64,000 nt of DNA from Bacillota bacterium. GTDB lineage: Bacteria > Bacillota > Clostridia > Oscillospirales > Oscillospiraceae. How positions within the stretch are numbered: position 1 is the first letter of the stretch; each line of letters starts with the position of its first letter. The position numbers and the translations under genes are program-made. Shown in pieces: positions 33,945 to 42,953 of this stretch. Under the pieces are notes generated by a model. The model did not search any database, was not told the DNA's origin, and saw only the letters and a program-made list of their open reading frames with translations. Location of the stretch: assembly GCA_023386265.1 (NCBI GenBank), contig JAEWKA010000008.1:496001-560000 (forward strand), read 5' to 3'.

Positions 33945-35305
33945 TTTTTCTCCTCCTTTTTTGCTTCTTCTTTCTTTTTCAGCATTTCAGCCGCAGCTTT
34001 CTGAGCATTTTGATAATCCCTTAGCATGACCTTTGCGAGTTTGTTGACCTGAACAAGCGGACGGTTTGCCGGACATACATAGGCACAGCAGCCGCATTCC
34101 ATGCAGAGATTGACCTTCAAAACATCCAAATCTTCCGGTTTTTTGAGCTTGAACGCCGTTTCGATGTCGGTGGGCGCAAGATTAAGCGGGCAGTGCGAGA
34201 CACAGCGTCCGCATTTTATACAAGCAGTCTCCGCAGAAAGCTTTGCGTCCTTTTCGTTAAAGGCAAGGATTGCGTTCGTGTTTTTGAGTATGGGTGCGTC
34301 GAGATTTGGAACCGCAAGCCCCATCATCGGTCCGCCGTAAAGAACCTTTTTAGGTTCACTTTTAAAGCCGCCGCAGAAATCGAAAACATCCTTGACAGGT
34401 GTTCCTATCGGCGCAATCACGTTCTTCGGGTTTTTGACCGCCGAGCCATCGACGGTTACGCACTTTTCGACAAGCGGCATACCTGTTTTAATGTATTTTG
34501 CGACAGCGGCGAGAGTTGTACAGTTAATAACGATTGCGCCGACGTCGAGCGGCAGCTTTCCTTCCGGTACGATGCGCCCGATTGTGTGAAAAATCATAAC
34601 CTTTTCACCGCCCTGCGGGTACATGGCCGGCAGAGCCTTTACCTCGACTCCGCCACCCGATACGCACAGCTTTTTGTAAGTGCTAATGCATTCGGGCTTG
34701 TTGTCCTCAATTCCGATGATAATGCGCTTAACCTGCATGTACTTTTTGAGCAGTTCTATGCCCTCCCAGACCAGCTCCTTGTCATCGAGCATCGTTCTGG
34801 TGTCACTTGTTATATAGGGCTCGCATTCGGCTCCGTTTATAATAACGGCTTCGATTGCTGAAATATCCTTAACCGTGAGCTTGACAGCAGTCGGGAAGCC
34901 CGCTCCGCCGAGACCCACAACGCCGCTCCGGCGAACTGCGTCGATAAACTCCTGAAGGTTTTCCACCCTGGGAGGCGCTATACTTTCGGACACTGTCTGT
35001 AATCCGTCTGTTTCAATCGTAATCGCGGGTACGAACTGCCCGCCCGACATAAGCATATCGTCAATTTTCTTGACCTTGCCCGAAACGCCTGAATACACGG
35101 GTGAAGACACAAAGCCGCCCGCCTCTGCGACGAGCTGGCCGACTTTAACCTCGTCACCAATGTTCACAATGGGCTTAGCCGCGGCGCCGATATGCATTGA
35201 CATCGGAATCGTGACTAGAGCAGGAATCGGCATTTTTTCAGGCTTCAAACCTGCCGTGTTCTTCCGATGCGGCACGCGTACTCCGTGAAGTGCTTTTTTG
35301 TACAC
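33941..35305 (-). CDS. rnfC: Rnf complex subunit C (NADH-binding)
   Basis: A GTG at 35305 follows AGGAGG and is chosen over upstream codons without a site. The 454-residue protein has GLGGAGFPTAVKL and INGAECEPYIT, the flavin and NADH-binding segments shared with complex I NuoF. Two ferredoxin-like clusters follow at the C-terminus: CIKCGRCVSHCP and CMECGCCAYVCP. An acidic/lysine tail (about 20 residues of K and E) ends the chain. It is the peripheral subunit that passes electrons to NAD. First gene of the operon. Confidence 0.97.
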   Translation of the reverse strand: MYKKALHGVRVPHRKNTAGLKPEKMPIPALVTIPMSMHIGAAAKPIVNIGDEVKVGQLVAEAGGFVSSPVYSGVSGKVKKIDDMLMSGGQFVPAITIETDGLQTVSESIAPPRVENLQEFIDAVRRSGVVGLGGAGFPTAVKLTVKDISAIEAVIINGAECEPYITSDTRTMLDDKELVWEGIELLKKYMQVKRIIIGIEDNKPECISTYKKLCVSGGGVEVKALPAMYPQGGEKVMIFHTIGRIVPEGKLPLDVGAIVINCTTLAAVAKYIKTGMPLVEKCVTVDGSAVKNPKNVIAPIGTPVKDVFDFCGGFKSEPKKVLYGGPMMGLAVPNLDAPILKNTNAILAFNEKDAKLSAETACIKCGRCVSHCPLNLAPTDIETAFKLKKPEDLDVLKVNLCMECGCCAYVCPANRPLVQVNKLAKVMLRDYQNAQKAAAEMLKKKEEAKKEEKK

Positions 35306-35367
35306 GGTTTCTCCTCCTAACTTTATACCCCACGGCTCTCTCCGTAGGATGCAATCATGCAATTTTT

Positions 35368-35397
35368 ATTATATACACCAAGCACTTGGATTGTCCA
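35368..35397 (-). promoter_or_regulatory. Promoter of the rnfCDGEAB operon
   Basis: On the minus strand TGGACA-N18-TATAAT lies 63 bp before the rnfC start. It is back to back with the apbE promoter. Confidence 0.7.
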
Positions 35398-35418
35398 TAC
35401 GGAAATCTATAGTTTTTG

Positions 35419-35447
35419 TTGAAATCTTTGACAATCTATTGTAATAT
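35419..35447 (+). promoter_or_regulatory. Promoter of apbE
   Basis: TTGAAA-N17-TAATAT, ending 30 bp before the apbE start. The rnf and apbE promoters are separated by only about 20 bp, which would permit joint control. Confidence 0.65.
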
Positions 35448-35476
35448 TAATGCAACAACTACAAAGGGGACGCACT

Positions 35477-36478
35477 ATGAGAGGCAGACATCGACAAAAC
35501 ATTAACATTCTGGCTCTTGTTTTTGTTCTAATATTTACAAATTTTAGCGCTTGCGCAAGCTCAGAGACTGGGAAAATTACCAAAAACGACTTTGTTTTAA
35601 ATACAGTCGCGACCATAACGCTCTATGACAGCAAGGACGAGACCCTGATTGACGAATGCTTCGATCTTTGCCGTCATTACGAGTCACTTTTCTCCAGAAC
35701 AGACGAAAACAGTGAAATATATAAGCTCAACCACCGCGAAATAAGCGAAGTATCGGATGAGACGGCGGAGCTGATTAGCGAAGGCCTCTATTACTCCAAG
35801 CTTTCAGACGGCGCTTTTGATATAACAATTGCGCCGCTCTCCTCTCTGTGGAACTTTACCTCCGACTCCCCTGCCGTCCCCTCTGCGAAAGACATCGAGT
35901 CGGCACGTAAAAAAATCGATTATACGGCAGTCACCGTCTCCGGCAACACCGTAACCTTTTCTAACAACTACACAGCAATCGACCTCGGCGCGATTGCTAA
36001 GGGCTACATCGCAGATAAAGTTGAAGCGCTGCTTGTATCGAGCGGAGTCGAACGAGCCATCATCAACCTCGGCGGCAATGTCATGTGCATCGGCGGAAAA
36101 ACCGCCACGGAAGGCTTCAAGATTGGAATACAGTATCCTTTTAAGGAGGGCTCGATTGCGAGCGTCTCGGTAAGCGGCCTTTCTGTCGTTACTTCGGGTA
36201 TATATGAGAGATATTTCGAGCAGGACGGAACTCTTTATCACCACATCTTAAACCCTAAAACGGGCTATCCTTATTACAGCGGCTTGCTCTCGGTCACAAT
36301 CATCGGGGAAAACTCCGGCATCTGCGACGCACTGTCAACGGCCTGTTTTGCGCTCGGCAAGGACGCCGGCACAGCGCTCATCGAAAGCATGGACGGCCTC
36401 TACGCAATTTTCATAACAGACGACTACAAGCTCTGGTATACAAGCGGCGCGGAGACAGCGCTTAATATTGAGACGTAA
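35477..36478 (+). CDS. apbE: FAD:protein FMN transferase, lipoprotein
   Basis: The ATG at 35477 follows AAAGGGG. The 333-residue protein begins with a lipoprotein signal ending in NFSAC (Cys26). ApbE signatures are DGAFDITIAPLSSLWNF, IDLGAIAKGYIADKV, INLGGNVMCIGG, HHILNPKTGYP and ICDALSTACFALG. It attaches FMN covalently to threonine in S-G-A-T type motifs on the outer face of the membrane. The divergent rnf operon encodes two such targets, RnfG and RnfD, so the pairing is functional. Confidence 0.96.
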   Translation: MRGRHRQNINILALVFVLIFTNFSACASSETGKITKNDFVLNTVATITLYDSKDETLIDECFDLCRHYESLFSRTDENSEIYKLNHREISEVSDETAELISEGLYYSKLSDGAFDITIAPLSSLWNFTSDSPAVPSAKDIESARKKIDYTAVTVSGNTVTFSNNYTAIDLGAIAKGYIADKVEALLVSSGVERAIINLGGNVMCIGGKTATEGFKIGIQYPFKEGSIASVSVSGLSVVTSGIYERYFEQDGTLYHHILNPKTGYPYYSGLLSVTIIGENSGICDALSTACFALGKDAGTALIESMDGLYAIFITDDYKLWYTSGAETALNIET

Positions 36479-36490
36479 AATATCAATAGA

Positions 36491-36524
36491 AAAACCGGAG
36501 CGTTTTTGCGCTCCGGTTTTATTT
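36491..36524 (+). terminator. Terminator of apbE
   Basis: AAAACCGGAGCG and CGCTCCGGTTTT form a stem with a T-rich loop, followed by TTTTATTT. It abuts the convergent PAP2 gene and may serve both strands. Confidence 0.85.
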
Positions 36525-37200
36525 AAATGGCTGGTTTGTCCTTGGGCTTTTTGGCAAGCAGGTTTTCAACCCATGTGAGCACTTTACCTGCAGGTCCCTT
36601 GTAAACGAAGAAATACACGGCGGCCGAGACGACAATGCCGGCGAAAATATCTAGCACCGAATGCTGCTTTAAAAACACTGTTGCGAGGATGATGGCCGTG
36701 CAGAGCGTCCAGTTAAATATCTGAAGCCACACCTTTGATTTAAGTGTTTGGCTCTTGGTAATTGCGAAGGCAACAGCAAGCGCCCCCACAACATGCATAC
36801 TTGGAAAAACATTGGTGTTCGTATCAAAGGCCTGCGTCCATTTGACTATCTGTGAGGCAAAATTTGGTCCATAGATGACAGGGCGAAGATCCTGTCCGTT
36901 GGGAAACACGGATATAATCGTTGTGCTTATAAAAAATCCGAAGATTAGCGAAAGCATATAGTTCTCAAAGGCTTCGTCATCTTTAAAGAGGAAATAGAAG
37001 CCAGTAATTACCATATAAAAAAACCATGTAAAGTAAGGGAAGATAAACCATTCACAGAAGGGTATCAGGTTGTCGAGCGCACAGTGTATGGGATAGTAGT
37101 CGGTTATAACCGTCTGCTCCAGTATGAAATACCAGAGAAGGTGAATGGGTAAGTACAGCATCATTATCCATTGCCTTTTTGTCGGGAAATTTTTATTCAT
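36523..37200 (-). CDS. PAP2-family membrane phosphatase
   Basis: The 225-residue protein has about six membrane helices. The PAP2 catalytic motifs are incomplete-looking but present: NVFPSMHVVGALA (SMH, motif 2) and VFLKQHSVLDIFAGI (HSVLD, motif 3). The first motif is seen only weakly. It would hydrolyse a lipid phosphate such as phosphatidic acid or undecaprenyl pyrophosphate, or act as an inositolphosphotransferase-like enzyme. The next upstream gene encodes a PlsC-like acyltransferase, so a lipid role is plausible. Confidence 0.82.
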   Translation of the reverse strand: MNKNFPTKRQWIMMLYLPIHLLWYFILEQTVITDYYPIHCALDNLIPFCEWFIFPYFTWFFYMVITGFYFLFKDDEAFENYMLSLIFGFFISTTIISVFPNGQDLRPVIYGPNFASQIVKWTQAFDTNTNVFPSMHVVGALAVAFAITKSQTLKSKVWLQIFNWTLCTAIILATVFLKQHSVLDIFAGIVVSAAVYFFVYKGPAGKVLTWVENLLAKKPKDKPAI

Positions 37201-37281
37201 TCTGATTGACTCCTAACGCAGAGCTTAATTTCACAGCCGCGCATATATTAACACAACGCCGCAGTAAATTCCATATTTTTA

Positions 37282-37998
37282 TTATTCACCGTGGCGCGCA
37301 AAGAATTCCTCGATAGCCGAGGTCGCCAAACCGACCTGCTCCTCGTATTTCACCGACGGATCATAGGGTATCGGTTTTCCTACTCGGATAATTTTTCTCT
37401 TCCAGTCCACATATGTAGGATAAAAATACACGCTCTCCTTCCTGCGGGCATAGTAGAGCTTGCCGACAGACAGGAATCCGTCAAATATTTTCTCTCCGTA
37501 CTTGCCATAGCCCGTAGGGTGTTCGGGGAAAAGCAGCAGGTGCTTGCCGTCGTTCAGCATCTTTACGCTGTTTCGCAGGGTGGACATTACGCCCGTGTCG
37601 TGATAGACGGGAACGCAGTCACTTCCGTGTAAAATTAGCGGCAGAATAAGGGCATAGATATAGGCAACGGTGTGGCCCAGAATCGGCGAGTACCACTTAT
37701 TTGTGTCCCACCAGTAATCTCCCCGTATATATGCAGGAGCTCCTTTTGGAGTCAAGACCTGCGCATTTATCCAAGGTCTGATATCCTTACTAAGCTCGAA
37801 GTGAGCATTCATCGCAATCGGTCCATAAGCCCTGTCATGGTTACAGACAAAGACCGAAGGCTTCCCCGCATAGGGCTCCTCCCACACGGTTTTCATCGGC
37901 TTCGTAAAAAAGAGGATAAGCCCTCGCAGAAACCTATAAAACCGGCTCTGAATATGTTTTTCAATTTTTTCCGTTCGCTTTTCCTTCATTTCTACCAT
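37282..37998 (-). CDS. PlsC-like lipid acyltransferase with altered catalytic motif
   Basis: The 238-residue protein has a hydrophobic N-terminal region and the blocks VFVCNHDRAYGPIAM and LLLFPEHPTGYGKYG. These correspond to the NHxxxxD and FPEGTR motifs of 1-acylglycerol-3-phosphate acyltransferases, but the aspartate of the first is not at the expected spacing and FPEGTR is changed to FPEHPT. It may have a different substrate or be weakly active. It starts at an ATG behind AAGGAGAG and is followed by the PAP2 gene 81 bp further. Confidence 0.65.
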   Translation of the reverse strand: MVEMKEKRTEKIEKHIQSRFYRFLRGLILFFTKPMKTVWEEPYAGKPSVFVCNHDRAYGPIAMNAHFELSKDIRPWINAQVLTPKGAPAYIRGDYWWDTNKWYSPILGHTVAYIYALILPLILHGSDCVPVYHDTGVMSTLRNSVKMLNDGKHLLLFPEHPTGYGKYGEKIFDGFLSVGKLYYARRKESVYFYPTYVDWKRKIIRVGKPIPYDPSVKYEEQVGLATSAIEEFFARHGE

Positions 37999-38049
37999 AA
38001 AACTCTCCTTGATAGCAAAAAACGCGGAGATTTACAAGCGCGCAAACAG

Positions 38050-38568
38050 CTATTTTTTGAGCAGTCTGTCCCGCTCCTTGTAGTCCGGCAGCACCGAGCC
38101 AATCAGCGCATAAAACTCTTTTCCGTGGTTTCTATGTACGATGTGGGCCAGCTCATGCACGACGACATATTCGACCGCCTCGCTCGGATACTGCATCAGC
38201 CTAAAGGAAAAGCAGAGCTTGTTTTGGGCGCTGCAGCTCCCAAAGCGTCTTCCCGCCTTCGTAATTTTTATGCCTTCCGGTTTTAATCCCATTATCGCCG
38301 CATATCTTTCAACAAGCGGAGGTATCTCCGTTCTCGCCCTCGCGGTCAAATCGGACACATCCTCTTCCGAGAGCGGGATGCGGCTTTCGGCACGAAGCCG
38401 CTGTTTTTCCATGTGGCTATCGATCCAGCCACTTTTACTTTCGACAAAGCTATTTATATACGCCGTCGGACAGCGACGCGGCGCGCGGATAATTAGCTTT
38501 GCTTCACCTGTTATCTCAAGCGAAAGCGTCTTCCGGTCCGAGCGGACTATTTCGTAATCATAGGTCAT
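38050..38568 (-). CDS. YgjP-like zinc metallopeptidase (M48/DUF45)
   Basis: The 172-residue protein has the metal motif VVHELAHIVHRNHGKEFYALIGSVLPDYKERDRLL. HELAH gives the two zinc histidines and the catalytic glutamate, and the following H-x3-F is the YgjP/WLM third-ligand pattern. N-terminal RKTLSLEITGEAKLIIRAP matches the family. Such proteins are intracellular, of unsure substrate. It is 18 bp after the flavoprotein gene on the same strand. Confidence 0.9.
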   Translation of the reverse strand: MTYDYEIVRSDRKTLSLEITGEAKLIIRAPRRCPTAYINSFVESKSGWIDSHMEKQRLRAESRIPLSEEDVSDLTARARTEIPPLVERYAAIMGLKPEGIKITKAGRRFGSCSAQNKLCFSFRLMQYPSEAVEYVVVHELAHIVHRNHGKEFYALIGSVLPDYKERDRLLKK

Positions 38569-38586
38569 TTTTCGACTTGCCGCCTA

Positions 38587-39129
38587 TCAAAGAAGCTTGC
38601 ACGCTTCGGAAAGCTCTTTAGCCGCTTTCTCGGATTTCGACAGTTCGCCCGGTTCATTGGCTGAATAGAAATATCCGAAAGCCTTCTTCCAGCCCAGATA
38701 CTCGCAAACGCAGTCAAACTGAGTGTTTATGAGCTCGTACTGCTTTCCTGTAATCGCGTCCTCTCCGACGGCAAAAATTCCGAGCTTCTTATTTTGCGCC
38801 TTAAACATTTCAGTTCTGGAATGGAACTTGTCCAAAACCGCCTTGAGCTGGGAGGATATTCCCCACCAATAAACCGGCGAACCGAAAATTACGGCATCCG
38901 CCGCATATATTTTGTCTATGACCGCTTTCGTGTCGTCCTTCATTACGCAGTCGCCGCCGTTTTTTTGACAGGCGTCGCAGGCGACACAGCCTCCGACCTT
39001 CAGTCTTGTTACATTTAATATTTCAACTTCGTTCGCTGTGTTTTTTGCTATCCCGTCCGCAAGCGTTTTCATGGCATAGCTCGTATTTCCGTTCATTCGC
39101 GGACTTCCGTTAAGAATCAATATTTTCAT
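38587..39129 (-). CDS. Flavodoxin-family NAD(P)H-dependent oxidoreductase
   Basis: The 180-residue protein opens with ILNGSPRMNGNTSYAMKTLADGI, the FMN phosphate-binding loop, and FGSPVYWWGISSQLKAVLDKFHSR, the second FMN-contacting segment. A short CVACDACQKNGGDCVMKDD stretch near residues 50-65 resembles the cluster-binding region of iron-sulfur flavoproteins and may bind a cluster. Its electron partner is unknown; it lies near fhs but separately expressed genes cannot be linked from sequence. Confidence 0.88.
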   Translation of the reverse strand: MKILILNGSPRMNGNTSYAMKTLADGIAKNTANEVEILNVTRLKVGGCVACDACQKNGGDCVMKDDTKAVIDKIYAADAVIFGSPVYWWGISSQLKAVLDKFHSRTEMFKAQNKKLGIFAVGEDAITGKQYELINTQFDCVCEYLGWKKAFGYFYSANEPGELSKSEKAAKELSEACKLL

Positions 39130-39171
39130 TGTTTCTCCTCCGTTATTTTAGGTTAGAATTAAAATAGTCAA

Positions 39172-40845
39172 TTAAAACAAGCCCGTTATTATTCCGTCGT
39201 CATCGACATCAATGTTCTCAGCTGCGGGAACCTTGGGAAGCCCCGGCATTGTCATTATATCACCAGTTAGAGCGACTATGAAGCCCGCTCCCGCAGAAAC
39301 CTTGAGGTTTCGCACAGCGACCTTGAAGCCTCGCGGCGCACCAAGCTTTTTGGGGTCGTCCGAAAAGCTGTACTGCGTCTTTGCCATGCAGATGGGCAGA
39401 CTCCCGAAGCCTAGCGCCGTTAGCTGCGCCGCCTGTTTTTTCGCGTTATCAGTCAGCTCTACGCCGTCCGCGCGGTATATCCTTGTGCATATCGTTTCGA
39501 GCTTTTCCTCGATGCTCTTGTCGCAGTCGTAGGAAAACGCAAAGCTGTTGTCCTGTTCAGCAAGACGAACGACCTCTTTCGCAAGCTCAACGCCGCCTTC
39601 TCCTCCACGTCCCCAGACCTCCGAGAGAGCAACGTTGACGCCTTTTTCGCGGCACTTGTCCTCAATGAGTTTAAGCTCCTTTTCGGTATCCGCCGGAAAT
39701 CGATTTATTGCGACAACACAGGGCAGCTTATAGACCTGCGTGATATTTTCAACGTGCTGCAAAAGGTTCGGAAGTCCCTTTTCGAGAGCTACCAGATCCT
39801 CATTGCAAAGCTCAGTCTTTAAAGCGCCTCCGTGGTGCTTGAGAGCGCGCACAGTTGCGACTATGACGACCGCAGAGGGCGTAAGCCCCGCCATACGGCA
39901 CTTGATATCAAGGAACTTCTCTGCACCGAGGTCCGCGCCAAAGCCCGCCTCCGTAACTGCGTAATCACCCAGCTTAAGTGCCATCCTTGTCGCCATGACG
40001 GAGTTGCAGCCGTGCGCGATATTCGCGAACGGCCCGCCGTGGACAATTGCGGGGGTATGCTCAAGCGTCTGCACAAGATTCGGCTTGAGCGCGTCCTTCA
40101 AAAGTGCCGCCATCGCGCCCGAAGCCTTGAGCTGACCCGCCGTGACAGGCTTGTCGTCATAGGTGTAGCCGACGATGATGGACGAAAGGCGTTTTTTAAG
40201 GTCCGCAATACCGCTTGACAGGCAGAGTACCGCCATAACCTCGGACGCGACGGTAATATCAAAGCCATCCTCTCGTGGGCAGCCATTCATTTTGCCTCCG
40301 AGCCCGTCCACTATAAAGCGAAGCTGGCGGTCGTTCATATCCACGGCACGCTTCCAAGTAATTTTTTTGGGGTCGATGCCGAGGGAGTTTCCTTGCTGGA
40401 TGTGGTTATCCAGCATCGCCGCGAGCAGGTTGTTCGCGGCGCCGATTGCGTGGAAGTCTCCGGTAAAATGGAGGTTAATATCCTCCATGGGTATAACCTG
40501 CGCGTAACCGCCGCCGGCGGCGCCTCCCTTGACCCCGAACACGGGGCCGAGCGAAGGCTCTCTCAGCGCGACGACTGAGTTTTTGCCGATTTTTCGCAGA
40601 CCGTCCGCAAGGCCGACGGTTGTTGTGGTTTTGCCCTCCCCCGCGGGGGTCGGGGTAATCGCTGTAACGAGAATCAGCTTGCCGTCCTCTTTCTTTGCGT
40701 CATTAAGAAGTGAATGGTCGATTTTGGCTTTATAGTTTCCGTATTGCTCAATATATTTTTCGTCGATACCGCATTTTTTTGCGATCTCGGTTATTTTTTC
40801 GGGAACGGTCTCCTGGGCGATCTGAATATCTGTCTTAATTTCCAT
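39172..40845 (-). CDS. fhs: Formate-tetrahydrofolate ligase
   Basis: The 557-residue protein is full length. It has the P-loop TPAGEGKTTTTVGLADGL near residue 70, EPSLGPVFGVKGGAAGGGYAQV, ITWKRAVDMNDRQLR and LPVCMAKTQYSFSDDP-like LPICMAKTQYSFSDDP. It makes 10-formyltetrahydrofolate from formate, ATP and tetrahydrofolate, the first step of the methyl branch of one-carbon metabolism. No other Wood-Ljungdahl gene is adjacent, so in this window it only indicates one-carbon or purine supply. Confidence 0.98.
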   Translation of the reverse strand: MEIKTDIQIAQETVPEKITEIAKKCGIDEKYIEQYGNYKAKIDHSLLNDAKKEDGKLILVTAITPTPAGEGKTTTTVGLADGLRKIGKNSVVALREPSLGPVFGVKGGAAGGGYAQVIPMEDINLHFTGDFHAIGAANNLLAAMLDNHIQQGNSLGIDPKKITWKRAVDMNDRQLRFIVDGLGGKMNGCPREDGFDITVASEVMAVLCLSSGIADLKKRLSSIIVGYTYDDKPVTAGQLKASGAMAALLKDALKPNLVQTLEHTPAIVHGGPFANIAHGCNSVMATRMALKLGDYAVTEAGFGADLGAEKFLDIKCRMAGLTPSAVVIVATVRALKHHGGALKTELCNEDLVALEKGLPNLLQHVENITQVYKLPCVVAINRFPADTEKELKLIEDKCREKGVNVALSEVWGRGGEGGVELAKEVVRLAEQDNSFAFSYDCDKSIEEKLETICTRIYRADGVELTDNAKKQAAQLTALGFGSLPICMAKTQYSFSDDPKKLGAPRGFKVAVRNLKVSAGAGFIVALTGDIMTMPGLPKVPAAENIDVDDDGIITGLF

Positions 40846-40950
40846 GGCATCTTATCCCTTTCAACTCACGCTTTTTTCCGAACGGCGTTTTTCTATAAGC
40901 ATACGCATTATGATTCAATATAACCGCCAAGCGGAAATATTGCGGCTGTA

Positions 40951-40963
40951 CCGACTCAGTCGG
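40951..40963. promoter_or_regulatory. CCGACT-C-AGTCGG palindrome in the fhs leader
   Basis: A perfect 6-bp dyad lies about 105 bp before the fhs ATG, downstream of the likely promoter. It may be an operator or a leader hairpin; a folate riboswitch consensus was not recognised. Confidence 0.35.
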
Positions 40964-41004
40964 CACGCTCATTAAAATAATATATCCTTGAGCGCTATGT
41001 GGCT

Positions 41005-41033
41005 ATGATATATAATTTTGTCACAAAAATCAA
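41005..41033 (-). promoter_or_regulatory. Candidate promoter of fhs
   Basis: TTGATT-N17-TATCAT on the minus strand, about 160 bp before fhs. Confidence 0.45.
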
Positions 41034-41092
41034 GAAGTACGAAAAATCTCTGTGCATAAGCCCCTGAATTTTTAGAAACGGCCCGCATAATC

Positions 41093-41121
41093 TTGCTATT
41101 TTCTGCCATGCGGTATAAAAT
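41093..41121 (+). promoter_or_regulatory. Candidate promoter of the gtrA-like gene
   Basis: TTGCTA-N17-TAAAAT, 64 bp before the start codon. The leader has an 8-bp perfect hairpin GAAAAGCT/AGCTTTTC (41136-41164). Confidence 0.5.
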
Positions 41122-41184
41122 TAATAAAATACCCCGAAAAGCTAAGCCACATTTGGAGCTTTTCTGGAATTACAGGAGGCAGCA

Positions 41185-41688
41185 ATGGACAAAAACGCTC
41201 AGCCAAAACTTACAAAGAAGCAAAATTCCTGGATGGTTATTAAATTTATTCTGTTTTCAGCCTCCGCGGGTATAATTCAGTTTGGCTCATTTACTCTTCT
41301 TAACGAATTTGCACACCTTGACAAGTACACAACGCTGGATGAACTGCTTGGAAACGATTACGGTCTTTCGTACTTTATCGCTCTTGTGCTGTCCGTTCTG
41401 TGGAACTTTACGCTGAACAGGAAATTCACCTTTAAGTCCGTTGCAAACGTTCCGGTTGCCATGCTTAAAATATTCGGCTACTATTTGGTATTCACCCCCC
41501 TTTCCTTATGGTGGGGTGTCAAGCTTACCAATCTCGGTTGGAACTATTATTTGGTTTTGGGTATCACAATGCTTGCAAATCTCAGCACGGAATTCATATA
41601 TGACCGTTTTGTCGTTTATAGGAACAACATATATACAAGCGAAACGGCTATGCGCGAGCTTCGCGAAAAAACTAGCGACGTTGAATGA
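41185..41688 (+). CDS. GtrA-family membrane protein
   Basis: The 167-residue protein has four membrane helices and the GtrA pattern: KFILFSASAGIIQFGSFTLLNEF near the N-terminus, LSVLWNFTLNRKFTFK in the middle and NLSTEFIYDRFVVYR near the end. GtrA proteins are involved in moving lipid-linked sugars for cell-surface glycosylation. It is cotranscribed with the AI-2E transporter gene 14 bp downstream, both with strong AGGAGG sites. Confidence 0.9.
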   Translation: MDKNAQPKLTKKQNSWMVIKFILFSASAGIIQFGSFTLLNEFAHLDKYTTLDELLGNDYGLSYFIALVLSVLWNFTLNRKFTFKSVANVPVAMLKIFGYYLVFTPLSLWWGVKLTNLGWNYYLVLGITMLANLSTEFIYDRFVVYRNNIYTSETAMRELREKTSDVE

Positions 41689-41702
41689 AACAGGAGGATT
41701 AA

Positions 41703-42893
41703 ATGGTACTAAATAAAGATAACGTTAGAAAAATAATTCTCATATTGTGTGCCGCAATTCTTTTTTGCATAGGGCTTATTAATCTGCACAGTGTCTGGGC
41801 GTTCATATCAGGCTTATTAAGCACTCTTACTCCGTTAATAATCGGTCTGTGCATCGCTTTCGTTCTGAAACCACTCACCACTATCATCGAAAAAAAGATG
41901 CTGGGTTTTCTTTCCGTACGTTTTCCCAAAAAAGGAAAGGTCGTGGCGCGGGGACTCAGCGTGGTGCTATCCTTAATTATTGTTGCCGGACTTATTGCGC
42001 TACTTTTGCTTCTGGTTATTCCGGAGGTTCAGGACGCCTTCACAATACTTGGAAACACCCTGCCCGCCTCCTTCACGACACTATTTAACAACATTAACGA
42101 GCTCCTTGCCAGATTTGATATCACTTTCAGGATACCTGTCGGCGACAACGCCGGCTGGACCGACCTATTGTCTACCGCAAAGAGTTATCTCCAGAGCGCC
42201 TTCGAAAGCGGAGCGCTGAACGACATCGCGTCAACGGCTCTCTCCGTTCTTGGCGGACTTATGAACTTCGTTTTGGGACTCATTTTCTCTATTTACGTTC
42301 TGATGCAGAGAGAAAAAATAGGCGCCTTTGTTACTCGTTTCGTCAAAGCCTATTCAAAACAGAAACTTGCAACGCAAATCTTCCATGTCGCTCACCAGAC
42401 AAAAGCTTCTTTCCGCAAATTTGTCACTGGTCAGCTAACCGAGGCCGTCATCATTGGGCTTCTATGCTTCTTCGGCATGCTGATTTTCCGATTTCCGTAT
42501 CCCACCGCGACAAGCGCCGTCGTCGGCGTTATGGCGGTTGTTCCCGTCTTCGGCGCATGGATTGGCGCCATACTCGGCGCGCTGCTTTGCCTATCGGATT
42601 CTTTCACAAGGGCTCTGCTGTTTATTCTTTTCTTTATCATTCTACAGCAGCTTGAGAACAACTTTATATATCCCAGAGTCGTCGGCAAGTCCCTCGGGCT
42701 TCCCGGCATGCTTGTGTTCGTCTCAGTTATTTTAGGTGCGAGCTTTGCAGGCGTTGTCGGAATCCTTCTTGCCGTTCCGCTGTGTTCGGTTATTTTCGTC
42801 CTGACAAAAGAGGGAATTGACAATCGACTTAATAAGAAAAAAGCTTTAAAGAATCTGGACGACATTGGGATACCCACTGACGAAAACTCATAA
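41703..42893 (+). CDS. AI-2E family transporter
   Basis: The 396-residue protein has about eight membrane helices. It shows the typical SILIILPV-like motif regions: GLLCFFGMLIFRFPYPTATSAVVGVMAVVPVFGAWIGAILGALL and NNFIYPRVVGKSLGLPGMLVFVSVILGASFAGVVGILLAVPLCSVI. Members export autoinducer-2 or act as sodium/proton antiporters; the specific role here is not known. It ends immediately before a strong terminator. Confidence 0.93.
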   Translation: MVLNKDNVRKIILILCAAILFCIGLINLHSVWAFISGLLSTLTPLIIGLCIAFVLKPLTTIIEKKMLGFLSVRFPKKGKVVARGLSVVLSLIIVAGLIALLLLLVIPEVQDAFTILGNTLPASFTTLFNNINELLARFDITFRIPVGDNAGWTDLLSTAKSYLQSAFESGALNDIASTALSVLGGLMNFVLGLIFSIYVLMQREKIGAFVTRFVKAYSKQKLATQIFHVAHQTKASFRKFVTGQLTEAVIIGLLCFFGMLIFRFPYPTATSAVVGVMAVVPVFGAWIGAILGALLCLSDSFTRALLFILFFIILQQLENNFIYPRVVGKSLGLPGMLVFVSVILGASFAGVVGILLAVPLCSVIFVLTKEGIDNRLNKKKALKNLDDIGIPTDENS

Positions 42894-42898
42894 CTAAT

Positions 42899-42933
42899 AA
42901 AAAAGAGGACAGCTTCGGCTGTCCTCTTTTTTC
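42899..42933. terminator. Bidirectional terminator (TTCG tetraloop)
   Basis: AAAGAGGACAGC-TTCG-GCTGTCCTCTTT flanked by A and T runs separates the AI-2E transporter from the convergent asparaginase gene. Confidence 0.95.
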
Positions 42934-42953
42934 AGAGTGTCAAACAAATCGCG

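Noticed and set aside
40846..41184. Tetrahydrofolate riboswitch before fhs
   Set aside because: The characteristic conserved loops were not found; only a short palindrome is present.
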